Part shown: positions 53,648-63,131 of the stretch, piece after piece
Numbering within the stretch: the stretch's first letter is position 1
How the letters are laid out: each line of letters opens with the position of its first letter
Assembly (NCBI GenBank): GCA_050187415.1
Contig: JBFWXN010000003.1
Location: 62,001-126,000 of the forward strand
Direction of reading: 5' to 3'
DNA from: Ga0077555 sp050187415
GTDB taxonomy: Bacteria > Pseudomonadota > Alphaproteobacteria > Rhizobiales > Hyphomicrobiaceae
DNA: 64,000 bases
Notes under the pieces: model-generated
Databases searched by the model: none
Told to the model about the DNA's origin: nothing
Seen by the model: the letters and a program-made list of their open reading frames with translations, nothing else
Program-made: the position numbers and the translations under genes

Positions 53648-55372
53648 ATGGTCTTTCCAAGTGCACCACGGCCAACGCTCGGACGGCTTGCGGTGAAGAC
53701 CGGCGCCCGGTGGCGCATTGGACGCTGGCGGCGGCCCAGCACCACGTCGTCCGGCTGGACGGCGGTGGTCGCCCTCGTCCTCGCCGTGATGCTGTTGCCG
53801 GTGATGACCACGATCATCCTGGCGCTCGGGTCGCTCGACAACACATGGTGGCATCTCGCCTCCACCATCCTGCCCCGCGTGCTGCGCGAGACCGGATTAC
53901 TGATGGCTGGCGTCAGCATTGTGACGCTCGTCACCGGCACGCTTCCGGCTTGGATCGTTACCATGTATCGCTTTCCCGGTCATGCCGCGGTCGATCGCCT
54001 GCTGGTTCTGCCGCTGGCCATGCCGACCTACATCATCGCTTACGCTTACGTCGATTTTCTCGATGTCACCGGGCCGTTGCAGACGACGCTCCGGGAGGTC
54101 ACCGGCTGGAAATCCGCCGCAGACTACTGGTTCCCCTCCGTGCGCTCGACCGGCGGCGCCGTTTTCATCCTGTCCGCCGCACTCTATCCGTACGTCTATC
54201 TCACCGCGCGCGCGAGTTTTGTGCAGCAGTCGGTGCGTGTCCTCGAGGTCGCGCGCACGCTCGGCCAGACGCCATGGGGGGCCTTCCGCTTCGTCGCGCT
54301 GCCGTTGGCCAAGCCGGCGCTGGCCGCGGGCGTAACACTCGCCCTGATGGAGACGCTGAACGACCTGGGTGCGGTTCAGCACCTCGGCGTCGAGACGCTC
54401 TCGGCGTCGATCTATTCGACCTGGCTGCAGCGATCGAGCTTGGCGGGGGCGGCGCAGATCGCGATGGTCGCATTGCTGGTCGTCGCTGCGCTCTTCTGGG
54501 CGGAGCGAGCGTTGCGCGGCGGCGGGCGGACCCACGACTCGAGCGGGCGGCTGAGGGCCGTGCCGTTCTCGGAACTCGAAGGTTGGCGGGCGGGCGCGGC
54601 CTTCGTCTGCTGCCTGGCGCCGGCGCTCATGGGGTTCGTCATTCCATTCGGCGTACTCGCAGCCAACGCCGTAACCCATTACTCGGATGCGCTGGAGCAG
54701 GGCTTCTGGCGCGCCGGCGCAAACAGCATTGTGCTTGCCGCGCTCGCTGCCGCTGCAACCGTAGGCTTGGGTATGCTGATGGCTTATGCCCGCCGTGTCG
54801 CGTCCAATGCCTTTACGCGCCCTGCGGTTCGGTTGGCTGGCCTTGGATACGCGCTACCCGGGACGGTACTGGCATTGGGCCTGCTTATTCCGCTGGCCGC
54901 GGCCGACAATCGCATCGATGCGCTGCTTCGGAGCTGGTTCGGCATCTCGACCGGGCTCATCCTGTCGGGCACCATGGCGACCCTGGTGCTGGCCTACACA
55001 GTGCGCTTTCTCGCCGTCGCCCACGGCACGATCGAGGCCAGCCTCGACCGCATTTCGCCGAACCTCGATGCGGCCGCGCGCACATTGGGCGAAACCGCCC
55101 TCTCGGCGCTGCGGCGCGTGCATCTGCCACTGCTCTTACCGGCCTTGGCGACGTCAGCACTTCTGGTCTTCGTCGATGCCATGAAGGAGCTGCCGGCGAC
55201 GCTGCTCCTGCGTCCATTCAACTTCGAGACACTCTCGACGCACGTCTACGCGCTGACCGCGCTCGAGCAGGTCGAGGCCGCGAGCGTGGGCGCCGTTGCC
55301 ATCGTACTGGTCGGGCTGGTGCCGGTGCTGCTGCTGCACAAAGCGATCGCCCAGGGCCGGGTCGGCGGATGA
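53648..55372 (+). CDS. Fe3+-type ABC transporter permease (two fused inner-membrane domains)
   Basis: 574 residues of the FbpB/SfuB/ThiP class with two BPD transport domains. The ATPase-contact EAA loops read EVARTLGQTPWGAFRFVALP in the first half and NLDAAARTLGETALSALRRV in the second. About 12 membrane helices. The start at 53648 fits the start of the homologous region; an in-frame TTG at 53576 is possible. The orphan permease has an Irr box upstream, which favours iron over thiamine or phosphonate. Its periplasmic binding protein and ATPase must be elsewhere. Confidence 0.88.
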   Translation: MVFPSAPRPTLGRLAVKTGARWRIGRWRRPSTTSSGWTAVVALVLAVMLLPVMTTIILALGSLDNTWWHLASTILPRVLRETGLLMAGVSIVTLVTGTLPAWIVTMYRFPGHAAVDRLLVLPLAMPTYIIAYAYVDFLDVTGPLQTTLREVTGWKSAADYWFPSVRSTGGAVFILSAALYPYVYLTARASFVQQSVRVLEVARTLGQTPWGAFRFVALPLAKPALAAGVTLALMETLNDLGAVQHLGVETLSASIYSTWLQRSSLAGAAQIAMVALLVVAALFWAERALRGGGRTHDSSGRLRAVPFSELEGWRAGAAFVCCLAPALMGFVIPFGVLAANAVTHYSDALEQGFWRAGANSIVLAALAAAATVGLGMLMAYARRVASNAFTRPAVRLAGLGYALPGTVLALGLLIPLAAADNRIDALLRSWFGISTGLILSGTMATLVLAYTVRFLAVAHGTIEASLDRISPNLDAAARTLGETALSALRRVHLPLLLPALATSALLVFVDAMKELPATLLLRPFNFETLSTHVYALTALEQVEAASVGAVAIVLVGLVPVLLLHKAIAQGRVGG

Positions 55373-55426
55373 GGCGCGCAGACTTTTCTCTGCCGTCTCC
55401 TCCCGCCCCACAGTTTCACGATCGCA

Positions 55427-56167
55427 CTACACCGACAGGTACCGCGTCACGAGATCGGGCCCGGCATCCAGCTCCGCCAGCGTGCCCGAGAATCGTACCA
55501 CCCCCGTCTCCAGGACAAGCACTCGGTCGGCAAACCCGCGTGCGAAGGCGAGGTTCTGCTCCGAGACCAGCAGCGCGAGGCCGCGCGCCTTGAGTGCGAT
55601 GACAGCCTCGGCGATGCGTTCGAGAATGATCGGCGCAAGGCCTTCCGAAGGTTCGTCGAGCAGCAGCAGGCGTGGATTTCCCATCAGCGTGCGCGCGATA
55701 GCCAGCATCTGCTGCTCGCCACCAGATAGGTATCCCGCCCGGCGAGCTGCGATCGCTTCGAGCGGCGGAAACAACGCCCAGATCTGGGCTTCGGTCCAGG
55801 CGTGCCCGCTCCGTGCCGGCTGCCGGCCAACGGCCAGGTTCTCGGCAACGGTCAGGCCGGCGAAGATGCGGCGATCCTCGGGAACGTAGCCTACACCAGC
55901 CCGGGCGATGCGGTGCGTGGGAAGCTCATCGATCCGCCGGCCATCGAGGGTGATCCGTCCCTGGCGCTCCACCTCGAGCCCCATGATAGCCTTCAGCGTC
56001 GTCGATTTCCCCGCGCCGTTGCGCCCCAACAGCACGACGGCTTCGGATGCTCTGGCAGCGAGCGAGACGCCCGAAAGCACCTTGGCACGACCGTAGCTCG
56101 CCGCCAGCTCTGCCACATCGAGCAAAGGCCGGGCGCCGGTTGCATCGTCTGTCGTTGCAGTGATCAT
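55427..56167 (-). CDS. livF: ABC transporter ATPase, LivF type
   Basis: 246 residues. Walker A LLGRNGAGKSTTLKAIMGL, signature LSGGEQQML, Walker B RLLLLDEPSEGLAP, the H-loop residue replaced by a Gln-type (LLVSEQNL) as usual in LivF. Energises a branched-chain-amino-acid-like importer. The ATG at 56167 overlaps the livG stop by four bases (ATGA). Confidence 0.93.
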   Translation of the reverse strand: MITATTDDATGARPLLDVAELAASYGRAKVLSGVSLAARASEAVVLLGRNGAGKSTTLKAIMGLEVERQGRITLDGRRIDELPTHRIARAGVGYVPEDRRIFAGLTVAENLAVGRQPARSGHAWTEAQIWALFPPLEAIAARRAGYLSGGEQQMLAIARTLMGNPRLLLLDEPSEGLAPIILERIAEAVIALKARGLALLVSEQNLAFARGFADRVLVLETGVVRFSGTLAELDAGPDLVTRYLSV

Positions 56168-56940
56168 GGGCGGCCTTCGACGACGCTCTGCCCGAGATAG
56201 ACGTCGCGCACTTGCGGATTGTCGTGGATCTCGTCCGGTGTTCCGGTCGCGATCAATTCGCCACGGCTCATCACCAGAACGCGCTCCGCGTATCGGAAGA
56301 CGACACCCATGTCGTGCTCGGTAAAGAGGATCGAAGCCCCGCGTGACCGGGCGGTGCCGACCGCGAGGGCCATCAGCGCCCCGCGCTCGGCCGCGGCCAT
56401 GCCGGCGGTCGGCTCGTCCATGAGCAGCAGCCGCGGCGCGTTGGCGAGGGCGACGGCCAGCTCCACGCGCTTGAGATCGCCGTAGGCGAGGGTCCCGCAG
56501 ACACGGTCGGCAAAGTCTTCGAGGCCGACATCGACCATCAGCTGGTGCGTTTCTGCGGCATCGAGCGCCGGCATGCGCTGGAACGATCCGGGCCATCGCC
56601 ATGGCCCTCCGCTGGCTGCCATCACGCCGACCGCCACGTTTTCGCGCACGGTCATCGAGGCAAACGTGGCGGTTATCTGAAATGTCCGCGCGACCCCGCG
56701 CCGCCAAAGGGCACGCGGCGCAAGGCCGGTTACGTCGGCCCCGTCGATCGTGACGCGACCCTGATCAGGCTTCAACTGGCCATTGATCAGGTTGAACGTC
56801 GTCGTTTTGCCCGCGCCGTTCGGACCGATAAGGGCCACAACCTCGGCGCTCGCCACCGCGAACGATACATCGCTCACGGCCTTGAAGCCGTCGAAGGATT
56901 TCACGAGACCTTTGACCTCGAGTGCGGTGTCCGCCGTCAT
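56164..56940 (-). CDS. livG: ABC transporter ATPase, LivG type
   Basis: 258 residues. Walker A LIGPNGAGKTTTFNLINGQL, a Liv-type signature LAYGDLKRVELAVALA in which LSGGQ is replaced, Walker B LLLMDEPTAGM and H-loop ILFTEHDM. Starts at 56940, overlapping the permease stop. Upstream in-frame residues belong to the permease gene. Confidence 0.93.
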   Translation of the reverse strand: MTADTALEVKGLVKSFDGFKAVSDVSFAVASAEVVALIGPNGAGKTTTFNLINGQLKPDQGRVTIDGADVTGLAPRALWRRGVARTFQITATFASMTVRENVAVGVMAASGGPWRWPGSFQRMPALDAAETHQLMVDVGLEDFADRVCGTLAYGDLKRVELAVALANAPRLLLMDEPTAGMAAAERGALMALAVGTARSRGASILFTEHDMGVVFRYAERVLVMSRGELIATGTPDEIHDNPQVRDVYLGQSVVEGRP

Positions 56941-58811
56941 GACGACCGCCTCCTTGCCAGCCATGCCTCGAATGTGCCCGTAATCCCGCGCGGGAAGGCG
57001 ACAGCCAGCAGTACGATCGATGCGCCGAGCACAGCTTGCCAATACTCGGTCGCGCGCGTCAGCCAATCCGAGAGCAGGGTGAAGATGAGGGCACCCACCA
57101 CCGGTCCGGCAAGAGTCTCCACTCCGCCGAGCAGCACCATCACGAGTGCATCGACCGAGCGCGGTATCGCTAGAACGTCAGGCGCGAGCGAGCCTTTCGA
57201 AAAAACGAGAAGTGCGCCGCCAAGTCCTGCCACCGTTCCGGACAGCACGAACGCCGTGAGCCGCAGCGCCCTGGTCGCGAGGCCCGACGCCTCGGCGCGT
57301 CGCGCGTGATCGCGCGTTGCCCTCAATGCATAGCCGAATGGCGTGTGTGCGAGATGCCAGATGCCGGCGATGACCGCGCCTGCGACCACGATCGCCAGCA
57401 GATAATACGTCCATTTCGCCGACAGCATCGCCGGTGGCCAGATGCCGATCAGGCCGTTCGAGCCACCGGTTACGTCGTCCCATTGGAAGGCTATGGCCCA
57501 TAGAATCTGCGCGAATGCCAGCGTCAGCATCGCCAGCGATATCCCCGACGCCTGCAGCGCGAGACGCCCGATCACTGCGGCAAGCAATGCCGCGAGCAGG
57601 ACACCGATCAGCAGGCAAACGCCGAACGGAAGCCCGGCAAGGGCAGAGAGCGCCGCGCCGTAGGCGCCCGCGCCGAAGTAGGCTGCATGCCCGAACGAGG
57701 CCATGCCGCCCCAGCCCATAAGGATGGCAAGGCTCGCCGCCAGCAACGAAAATGCGGCGATATCCGTCAGCAGCACCAGTGAGTAGCGGTCCACGACGAG
57801 AGGGGTCAGTAGCAATCCCGCGAAGATCAGCGCCGTCGCGATCCAATGCGTGAGGGAGGGACGTGCCAGCGGCGCGAACTCGGTGGCGCTGCCGCGCTGC
57901 TCGGCTGGCTCCTTGCCGAGCAGCCCATGCGGGCGCGCCAGCAGGACCACGGCCATCACGACGAATTCGGCGACGAGCGTCAGCTTGGTGAACGATACGG
58001 TAAAGCCTGCGATGCTGCTCGTTCCGAGCCCGATGCACCAGGCCTTGATCACCGAGATCAGCACGGCTGCAAGGTAGGCCCCAGGAATGCTGCCGAGGCC
58101 GCCGACCACGGTCACCACGAAAACGTCCGCAATGATGGACAGGTCCATGCCGAGGCTCGCCGGCTCGCGCGGTAGCGCCAACGCCCCTGCCAGGCCCGCC
58201 AGGAATGCACCGAGTGCGAGCACGCTCGAGAACAGGATCGTCTGGTCGATGCCGAGGGCCGCCGTGATCTCGCGGTCCTCGGTGGCCGCACGCACCTTGA
58301 GGCCCCAGTGCGTCCGGTCGAGTAGCCACCACATAAACGCGAGCATCGCCGGCCCGAGCCCGAGCAGGAACAAATCGTAGGCCGGCATCCGCTTGCCGAA
58401 GATCGAGACGCTGCCCGTCAGGCCAGGCGCCCTCGGTCCGAGAATGTCTTCGGGCCCCCACGCGGCGAGCGCCACGTCCTTGACGATCAGCACGAGGCCG
58501 AACGTTGCGACGAGCTGCAGCAGCTCGGGCGCGCTGTAAAGACGCCTCAGCACCACCACTTCGATGACGAGCCCGACCGCGGCGACGGCAAGCGCTGCCC
58601 CCAATGCGCCGCCCCAGAAGCCGAGTGCGCCGCCGCCGAGCCGATCGAACAGCGAGGCGCCGATGTAGGCCCCGAGCATGTAGAGCGAGCCGTGCGCGAA
58701 ATTGACGATCCGCGTAACGCCGAAAATCAGCGTCAGTCCGAGAGCCACCAGAAACAGCAGCGACGCACTAGCGAGGCCATTCAGCGTCTGGATAGCGAGC
58801 GAGGCGAGCAT
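56937..58811 (-). CDS. Fused LivH-LivM permease
   Basis: 624 residues joining two permeases normally encoded separately. The LivH half at about 1-310 has LNGLASASLLFLVALGLTLI and FGVTRIVNFAHGSLYMLGAY. The LivM half at about 330-610 has LAILMGWGGMASFGHAAYFG and GSNGLIGIW. About 17 membrane helices, with a linker of about 25 residues near residue 305. Fused forms occur in alphaproteobacteria. The start at 58811 is the first that fits the LivH N-terminus. It follows the binding protein gene by 112 bases. Confidence 0.92.
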   Translation of the reverse strand: MLASLAIQTLNGLASASLLFLVALGLTLIFGVTRIVNFAHGSLYMLGAYIGASLFDRLGGGALGFWGGALGAALAVAAVGLVIEVVVLRRLYSAPELLQLVATFGLVLIVKDVALAAWGPEDILGPRAPGLTGSVSIFGKRMPAYDLFLLGLGPAMLAFMWWLLDRTHWGLKVRAATEDREITAALGIDQTILFSSVLALGAFLAGLAGALALPREPASLGMDLSIIADVFVVTVVGGLGSIPGAYLAAVLISVIKAWCIGLGTSSIAGFTVSFTKLTLVAEFVVMAVVLLARPHGLLGKEPAEQRGSATEFAPLARPSLTHWIATALIFAGLLLTPLVVDRYSLVLLTDIAAFSLLAASLAILMGWGGMASFGHAAYFGAGAYGAALSALAGLPFGVCLLIGVLLAALLAAVIGRLALQASGISLAMLTLAFAQILWAIAFQWDDVTGGSNGLIGIWPPAMLSAKWTYYLLAIVVAGAVIAGIWHLAHTPFGYALRATRDHARRAEASGLATRALRLTAFVLSGTVAGLGGALLVFSKGSLAPDVLAIPRSVDALVMVLLGGVETLAGPVVGALIFTLLSDWLTRATEYWQAVLGASIVLLAVAFPRGITGTFEAWLARRRSS

Positions 58812-58870
58812 CGGCGTCGTCACGTTCTCGAAGAGCACCAGGTTGGATCGGCGCAGCCAGCAAATGAAGA

Positions 58871-58889
58871 CGGGCCCAAATCGGGCCCG
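58871..58889 (-). terminator. Hairpin between the binding-protein gene and the Liv permease
   Basis: Arms CGGGCCC and GGGCCCG around AAATC (read on the plus strand), followed on the minus strand by TCTTCATTTG. It lies in the only gap of the operon, where a partial terminator or mRNA-stabilising hairpin would raise the binding-protein share relative to permease and ATPases. The structure is seen; the role is inferred. Confidence 0.5.
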
Positions 58890-58923
58890 CCCCTCATAGT
58901 TCCTGCACAAGCCACGATGGAGA

Positions 58924-60141
58924 TCAAGGAGCCGGCCGCAATGCTTTGACGGCCGCGTCCGGCGGCAAGTGCTTCTCGCCCGGCTCGTACCGCCAGTCGA
59001 TCATGGCTCCCTTGCCGTCCTTGACCGCTGTCCGCCCGACAAAGGCGCCCATCGTCGACTGATGATCGATGTCGCGATACGTGACTTTGCCGAAAGGCGT
59101 CTCGACCTCCAGACCCGCCATCGCCTTGACCATCGTCTCGGTGTCGGTCCCACCCGCCTTGGCGAGCACGGCCGCCACCGACTTCAGTGCCGAATAGCCG
59201 ACGACCGAGCCGAGCCTAGGATAGTCGTTCCACTTGGCCCGATAGGCTTCGAGAAATTTGGTGTGTTCGGGCGTCTTGATCTGGACCCACGGGTAACCCG
59301 TCACGTACCACCCAACCGGCGCTTCGGACTTCAGCGGATCGAGATATTCAGGCTCTCCGCCCAGCAGCGAGAACACGGCGACATCCGAGAAGATGCCGCG
59401 CGTGGTGCCTTCACGCACGAATTTCTGCAAGTCGGGTCCGAAGGTGACGTTGAAGATCGCGTCCGGCTTGGCGTCGCCGATGGCCTGTGCGACGGCTCCG
59501 GCTTCGATCTTGCCCAGTGGCGGCGCCTGTTCGGCGACGAACTCGACGCCCGGCTGGCGCTCCTTCATCAGCGCTTTGAACGAGGCGACGGCAGATTGGC
59601 CATACTCGTAATTGGGATAGACGAGGGCCCACTTCTTCTTGCCGAGCTTGGCCGCTTCCTCGACCAGCATGTGCACCTGCATGTAGGTCGAGGCGCGCAG
59701 GCGGAACGTATAGGCGTTGCCGTTCTCCCAGACGATCTTGTCCGTCAGCGGCTCGGCAGCGATGAACAGCACTTTCTGCTGCTTGGCGAAGCTTGCGATG
59801 GCGAGCCCGACGTGGCTGAGAAAACCACCCGTGAGCAGCGAGACTTTCTCGCGGCTGACAAGCTCCTCGGCAACGCGCACCGCATCGCCCGGCGAGGCGT
59901 TGTCGTCGCGGCTCACCACTTCGATCTTCCGCCCATTGATGCCGCCTGCTGCGTTGATTTCTTCGACGGCGAGCTCCCAGCCCTTCTTGTAGGGCTCGAG
60001 AAAAGCAGGGATGGCCTTGTAGCTGTTCAACTCACCGATGCGGATAGGGTCCTGGGCACGAACATCGATCGGCAACGCCGTTGCGATGATCGCAGCCGAC
60101 GCGAAGGCAAGCCCCAAACAGGCTGAAAAAGTAAACTTCAT
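58924..60141 (-). CDS. Branched-chain-amino-acid-type ABC substrate-binding protein
   Basis: 405 residues. Signal peptide MKFTFSACLGLAFASAAII ending near DVRA-QDP, then a type 1 periplasmic fold: IRIGELNSYKAIPAFLEPYK, WELAVEEINAAGGINGRKIE, VSLLTGGFLSHVGLAIASFA. The ligand is not determinable: related proteins bind amino acids, amides or aromatic acids. Start at 60141 with GAGGAG upstream. First gene of the four-gene operon running to livF. Confidence 0.9.
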   Translation of the reverse strand: MKFTFSACLGLAFASAAIIATALPIDVRAQDPIRIGELNSYKAIPAFLEPYKKGWELAVEEINAAGGINGRKIEVVSRDDNASPGDAVRVAEELVSREKVSLLTGGFLSHVGLAIASFAKQQKVLFIAAEPLTDKIVWENGNAYTFRLRASTYMQVHMLVEEAAKLGKKKWALVYPNYEYGQSAVASFKALMKERQPGVEFVAEQAPPLGKIEAGAVAQAIGDAKPDAIFNVTFGPDLQKFVREGTTRGIFSDVAVFSLLGGEPEYLDPLKSEAPVGWYVTGYPWVQIKTPEHTKFLEAYRAKWNDYPRLGSVVGYSALKSVAAVLAKAGGTDTETMVKAMAGLEVETPFGKVTYRDIDHQSTMGAFVGRTAVKDGKGAMIDWRYEPGEKHLPPDAAVKALRPAP

Positions 60142-60411
60142 GGGAAAGGCTCCTCGATGGGATCTCTCGGCCGGACGCTTGGCGAAGCCGGCGGGGGTTG
60201 CCCCCTTCGGTGGGGCAGGGAGAGGGGCCCGAAGACTTCCGAGCATAAACACCATCGGCGGACATGCAAGCGCGACGGCACAATGACGTCTCGACATCGG
60301 GCCGCTGGCTCTCGGCCATCTGGCGAACTTTCGTCCGCAGCGCGGCCGAAACACAACCTGCGCCCGAGCGACGATAGCGCGAGATGGCGTGCGAGACGGC
60401 AATCGGGCGGT

Positions 60412-62436
60412 TCAGTGCAACGTGCGCGTATGTGGCAGCCAGGTCGCCGATGTGCCGAATGCATCCTTGTCCGCATGTGCCGGCCGATAGCCTTCCACGG
60501 TCCGCGCAAGAATGTCCTGGATCGCTTCGCGGCTGCCGTTCTCGAGCTGCATGGCGGCCTCGAGCTTGGCCAGTTCGCGCTCGAGCTCGGCCGCCGGCAG
60601 AAACGGCTCTTTGTTCTGGTGAATGCGCGGATGCTCCGTCTCGGTCATGCGCTGCTCGTCGAGCAGAAGCTCCTCGAAAAGCTTCTCTCCGGGCCTCAAC
60701 CCGATGTAGCGGATCGCGATGTCGCCGAGTGGATGGTCCTCGTCTCGAACCTCGAGGCCCGCCAGACGGATCATCGTCCGCGCGAGATCGTCGATACGAA
60801 CGGGCTCCCCCATATCGAGAACGAAGACCTCGCCCCCCTTCGCCATCGCTCCGGCCTGGATCACCAGAGCGGCGGCCTCCGGAATCGACATGAAATAGCG
60901 GATCACGTCGCGATGGGTGACGGTCACCGGGCCGCCGTCCTGGATCTGCCGTCGAAAGCGGCGCACGACAGAGCCCGAGCTGTCGAGCACGTTGCCGAAG
61001 CGGACCATCGTGAACACGGTCGTCGATCGCCGCGCGGCCGCCGCCTGAAACACCAACTCGGCGAGGCGCTTGCTCGCCCCCATGATGTTGGTCGGCCGGA
61101 CCGCCTTGTCGGTGGAGACCAGCACTACCCGCTCGACGCCCGCCCGAAGCGCCATCCGCGACAGCACGAGTGTTCCGAACGTATTGTTCTTCAGGCCAGC
61201 GATCGGATTGGTCTCGACGATCGGAACATGCTTGTAGGCGGCCGCGTGGTAGATCGTCTCGACGCCGTGCTGGCGCATCGTCAGCTCGAGCAGCCGTGCA
61301 TCGTCGACGGAGCCCAGCACAGCCACGACATCGGGCCGCGACGGCGTCGCCGAGCCGTCGGCATCGACGAATTCGTCGATGCGGGCAAGTGCGTCCCGCA
61401 CCTCCGTTTCGATCTCGTAGAGCGCCGCCTCTGAGAGCTCCAGCAACACCAGGCGGCCAGGTCCTTGCCGCAGGATCTGGCGCACAAGCTCGCTGCCGAT
61501 CGTGCCGCCCGCCCCGGTCACCATCACGGATTTGCCGCGAATGGATCGCGCCAGCAGTTCCGAGTCCGGCGGAACCGGGTCGCGCGCCAGCAGATCGTCC
61601 ACGTCGATCGCCCGCAGGTCGGTCACCGAGACCCGGCCCGTGGCAATGTCTTCCAGAGCGGGCATCGTTTTCACACGGACGGGATGCCGTGCCAGCCGGC
61701 GGATGATGTCCTGGCGTTCACTGCGTTGCCGGCGCGGCAGCGCGAGCAGAACTTCTTTCACGCCGTCCCGTTCGACGAAGCGACCGAGCTTGCTCTCCCG
61801 GTAGACCTTGAGGCCGCCGACCTGCTGGCCGATCAGGCTCGGAACGTCGTCGAGAAAGCCGATGGCCTCGTGGTCGGGGCTGTTGCGTAGCGCATCCAGT
61901 AACTGCAAGCCATCGCCGCCCGCGCCATAGATGAGCACCCGCGCGCGATTGGGCAGGACAACCTTTCCCGGTAGCCCCGTGACGAGCAGATGCACGGCCG
62001 CCTGTCGACTGCCCCAGACGAGCAGGCTGCCGATGATCGGAAACAGGAAGATGACCGACCTCGGAATCCAGATCTCCCGGTCGCCGGCGCCGACCGCCAT
62101 CAAAATCACGACCGCCCAGACCAGTGTCGCGAGGCACGTACCGCCCAGGATGCGCAACGCGCCACGATGACCGATGAAGCGGGTGACGAGCCTGTAAAGG
62201 CCGAGGAAGTGAAAAACGATGACGCCGGCGATCGGCGCGCTGAGAAGCACCAGCGCGAGTGAAAAATTGGGCGGTACGTAGGGCGCAAGCAACCGAAGCG
62301 AAAACGCCAGCCACACGCCGAGCGTGAGCAACACCAGGTCGTTCGCCATCAGGGTGACGCGCTTCGCGGTTCGGGACTGGCTGACCAGCCAAGTCCTCGC
62401 CGCGATGATGCGCGAAGCGACCTTATCCTGGCTCAC
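60412..62436 (-). CDS. Membrane-bound nucleotide-sugar 4,6-dehydratase (PglF/WbpM/CapD-like)
   Basis: 674 residues. Four membrane helices at about 27-140, a first Rossmann-like region (RARVLIYGAGGDGLQLLDAL), then the catalytic SDR domain with VMVTGAGGTIGSELVRQIL, VSTDKAVRPTNIMGASKR and EKLFEELLLDEQ. The YxxxK of classical SDRs is replaced by MGASK as in this family. It would prepare UDP-sugars for surface polysaccharide or glycan synthesis. The start is a GTG at 62436 preceded by GGGGGAG. Confidence 0.92.
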   Translation of the reverse strand: MSQDKVASRIIAARTWLVSQSRTAKRVTLMANDLVLLTLGVWLAFSLRLLAPYVPPNFSLALVLLSAPIAGVIVFHFLGLYRLVTRFIGHRGALRILGGTCLATLVWAVVILMAVGAGDREIWIPRSVIFLFPIIGSLLVWGSRQAAVHLLVTGLPGKVVLPNRARVLIYGAGGDGLQLLDALRNSPDHEAIGFLDDVPSLIGQQVGGLKVYRESKLGRFVERDGVKEVLLALPRRQRSERQDIIRRLARHPVRVKTMPALEDIATGRVSVTDLRAIDVDDLLARDPVPPDSELLARSIRGKSVMVTGAGGTIGSELVRQILRQGPGRLVLLELSEAALYEIETEVRDALARIDEFVDADGSATPSRPDVVAVLGSVDDARLLELTMRQHGVETIYHAAAYKHVPIVETNPIAGLKNNTFGTLVLSRMALRAGVERVVLVSTDKAVRPTNIMGASKRLAELVFQAAAARRSTTVFTMVRFGNVLDSSGSVVRRFRRQIQDGGPVTVTHRDVIRYFMSIPEAAALVIQAGAMAKGGEVFVLDMGEPVRIDDLARTMIRLAGLEVRDEDHPLGDIAIRYIGLRPGEKLFEELLLDEQRMTETEHPRIHQNKEPFLPAAELERELAKLEAAMQLENGSREAIQDILARTVEGYRPAHADKDAFGTSATWLPHTRTLH

Positions 62437-62617
62437 ACGACGCTCCCCCGCGGACGACGCGATCCATCAAGTCCGACGAACCGAAAGCATAGCTATACGC
62501 GCCTTCGGTCAAGAACGACAACTTTGGCACAAGCGCTGCCGGATTTCCCCAGTTTCCGCCTGCGTCGCATTCAAGCCGTCGCCGACCTCCGGCACCTGCC
62601 AGCCGACACGCTCCCGC

Positions 62618-63013
62618 TCAGGTGATATGCGCGCCGCGCTCGAGCAATTCGACAGAGACGCCCTCGGGGCCTTCGATGAAGGCGATGCGCGTGCCGGGCC
62701 GGATCGTCTCGGGCCCGCGCGTGAATTTTGCGCCCTTGGCCTTCAGCTCTGCACATACCTTGTCGATGTCTTTGCACTCGAGCCCGAAGTGGTCGAGGCC
62801 GCGATACGGATGCGTGGCGCCCTCCGCCGCCTTGGGGTCGCCCGAGACGTCGAGGATGAAGATGTTGGCCCCCCCGAGCTTCAGGTCGATGCGCGGCTTG
62901 CCGGCTACGGTCGTGCGGATCACCTCGGCTCCGAGCATGCTCTCGAAGTACTTGGCCATGGCGTCGGGGTCTCGGGTGAAGATGTGGATATGGTCGAACG
63001 TGTACTTGGTCAT
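62618..63013 (-). CDS. VOC family (glyoxalase I-like) protein
   Basis: 131 residues, one VOC module. Metal ligands are plausible at His8/His10 (DHIHIFTRD), His (GLDHFGLECKD) and Glu (VSVELLERG). Related proteins are methylmalonyl-CoA epimerase-like or glyoxalase enzymes. Start at 63013 with GGAGG seven bases upstream. Same direction as the CoA-transferase, 118 bases away. Confidence 0.85.
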   Translation of the reverse strand: MTKYTFDHIHIFTRDPDAMAKYFESMLGAEVIRTTVAGKPRIDLKLGGANIFILDVSGDPKAAEGATHPYRGLDHFGLECKDIDKVCAELKAKGAKFTRGPETIRPGTRIAFIEGPEGVSVELLERGAHIT

Positions 63014-63131
63014 CGGCGTACCTCCTGCCATTGGACCGGTGCGGCTTGGAAGCTCGAAGACTGGCACCGAGCTGAGCAAGCGAGCATGGCGCAGCACGCC
63101 CAAAGGAGGCAAGAGGCGACGAATGACGCCG

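Noticed and set aside
53458..55593. A 711-residue plus-strand frame
   Set aside because: Overlaps the ABC permease in another frame and is Arg-rich without family signals; the permease is well supported.
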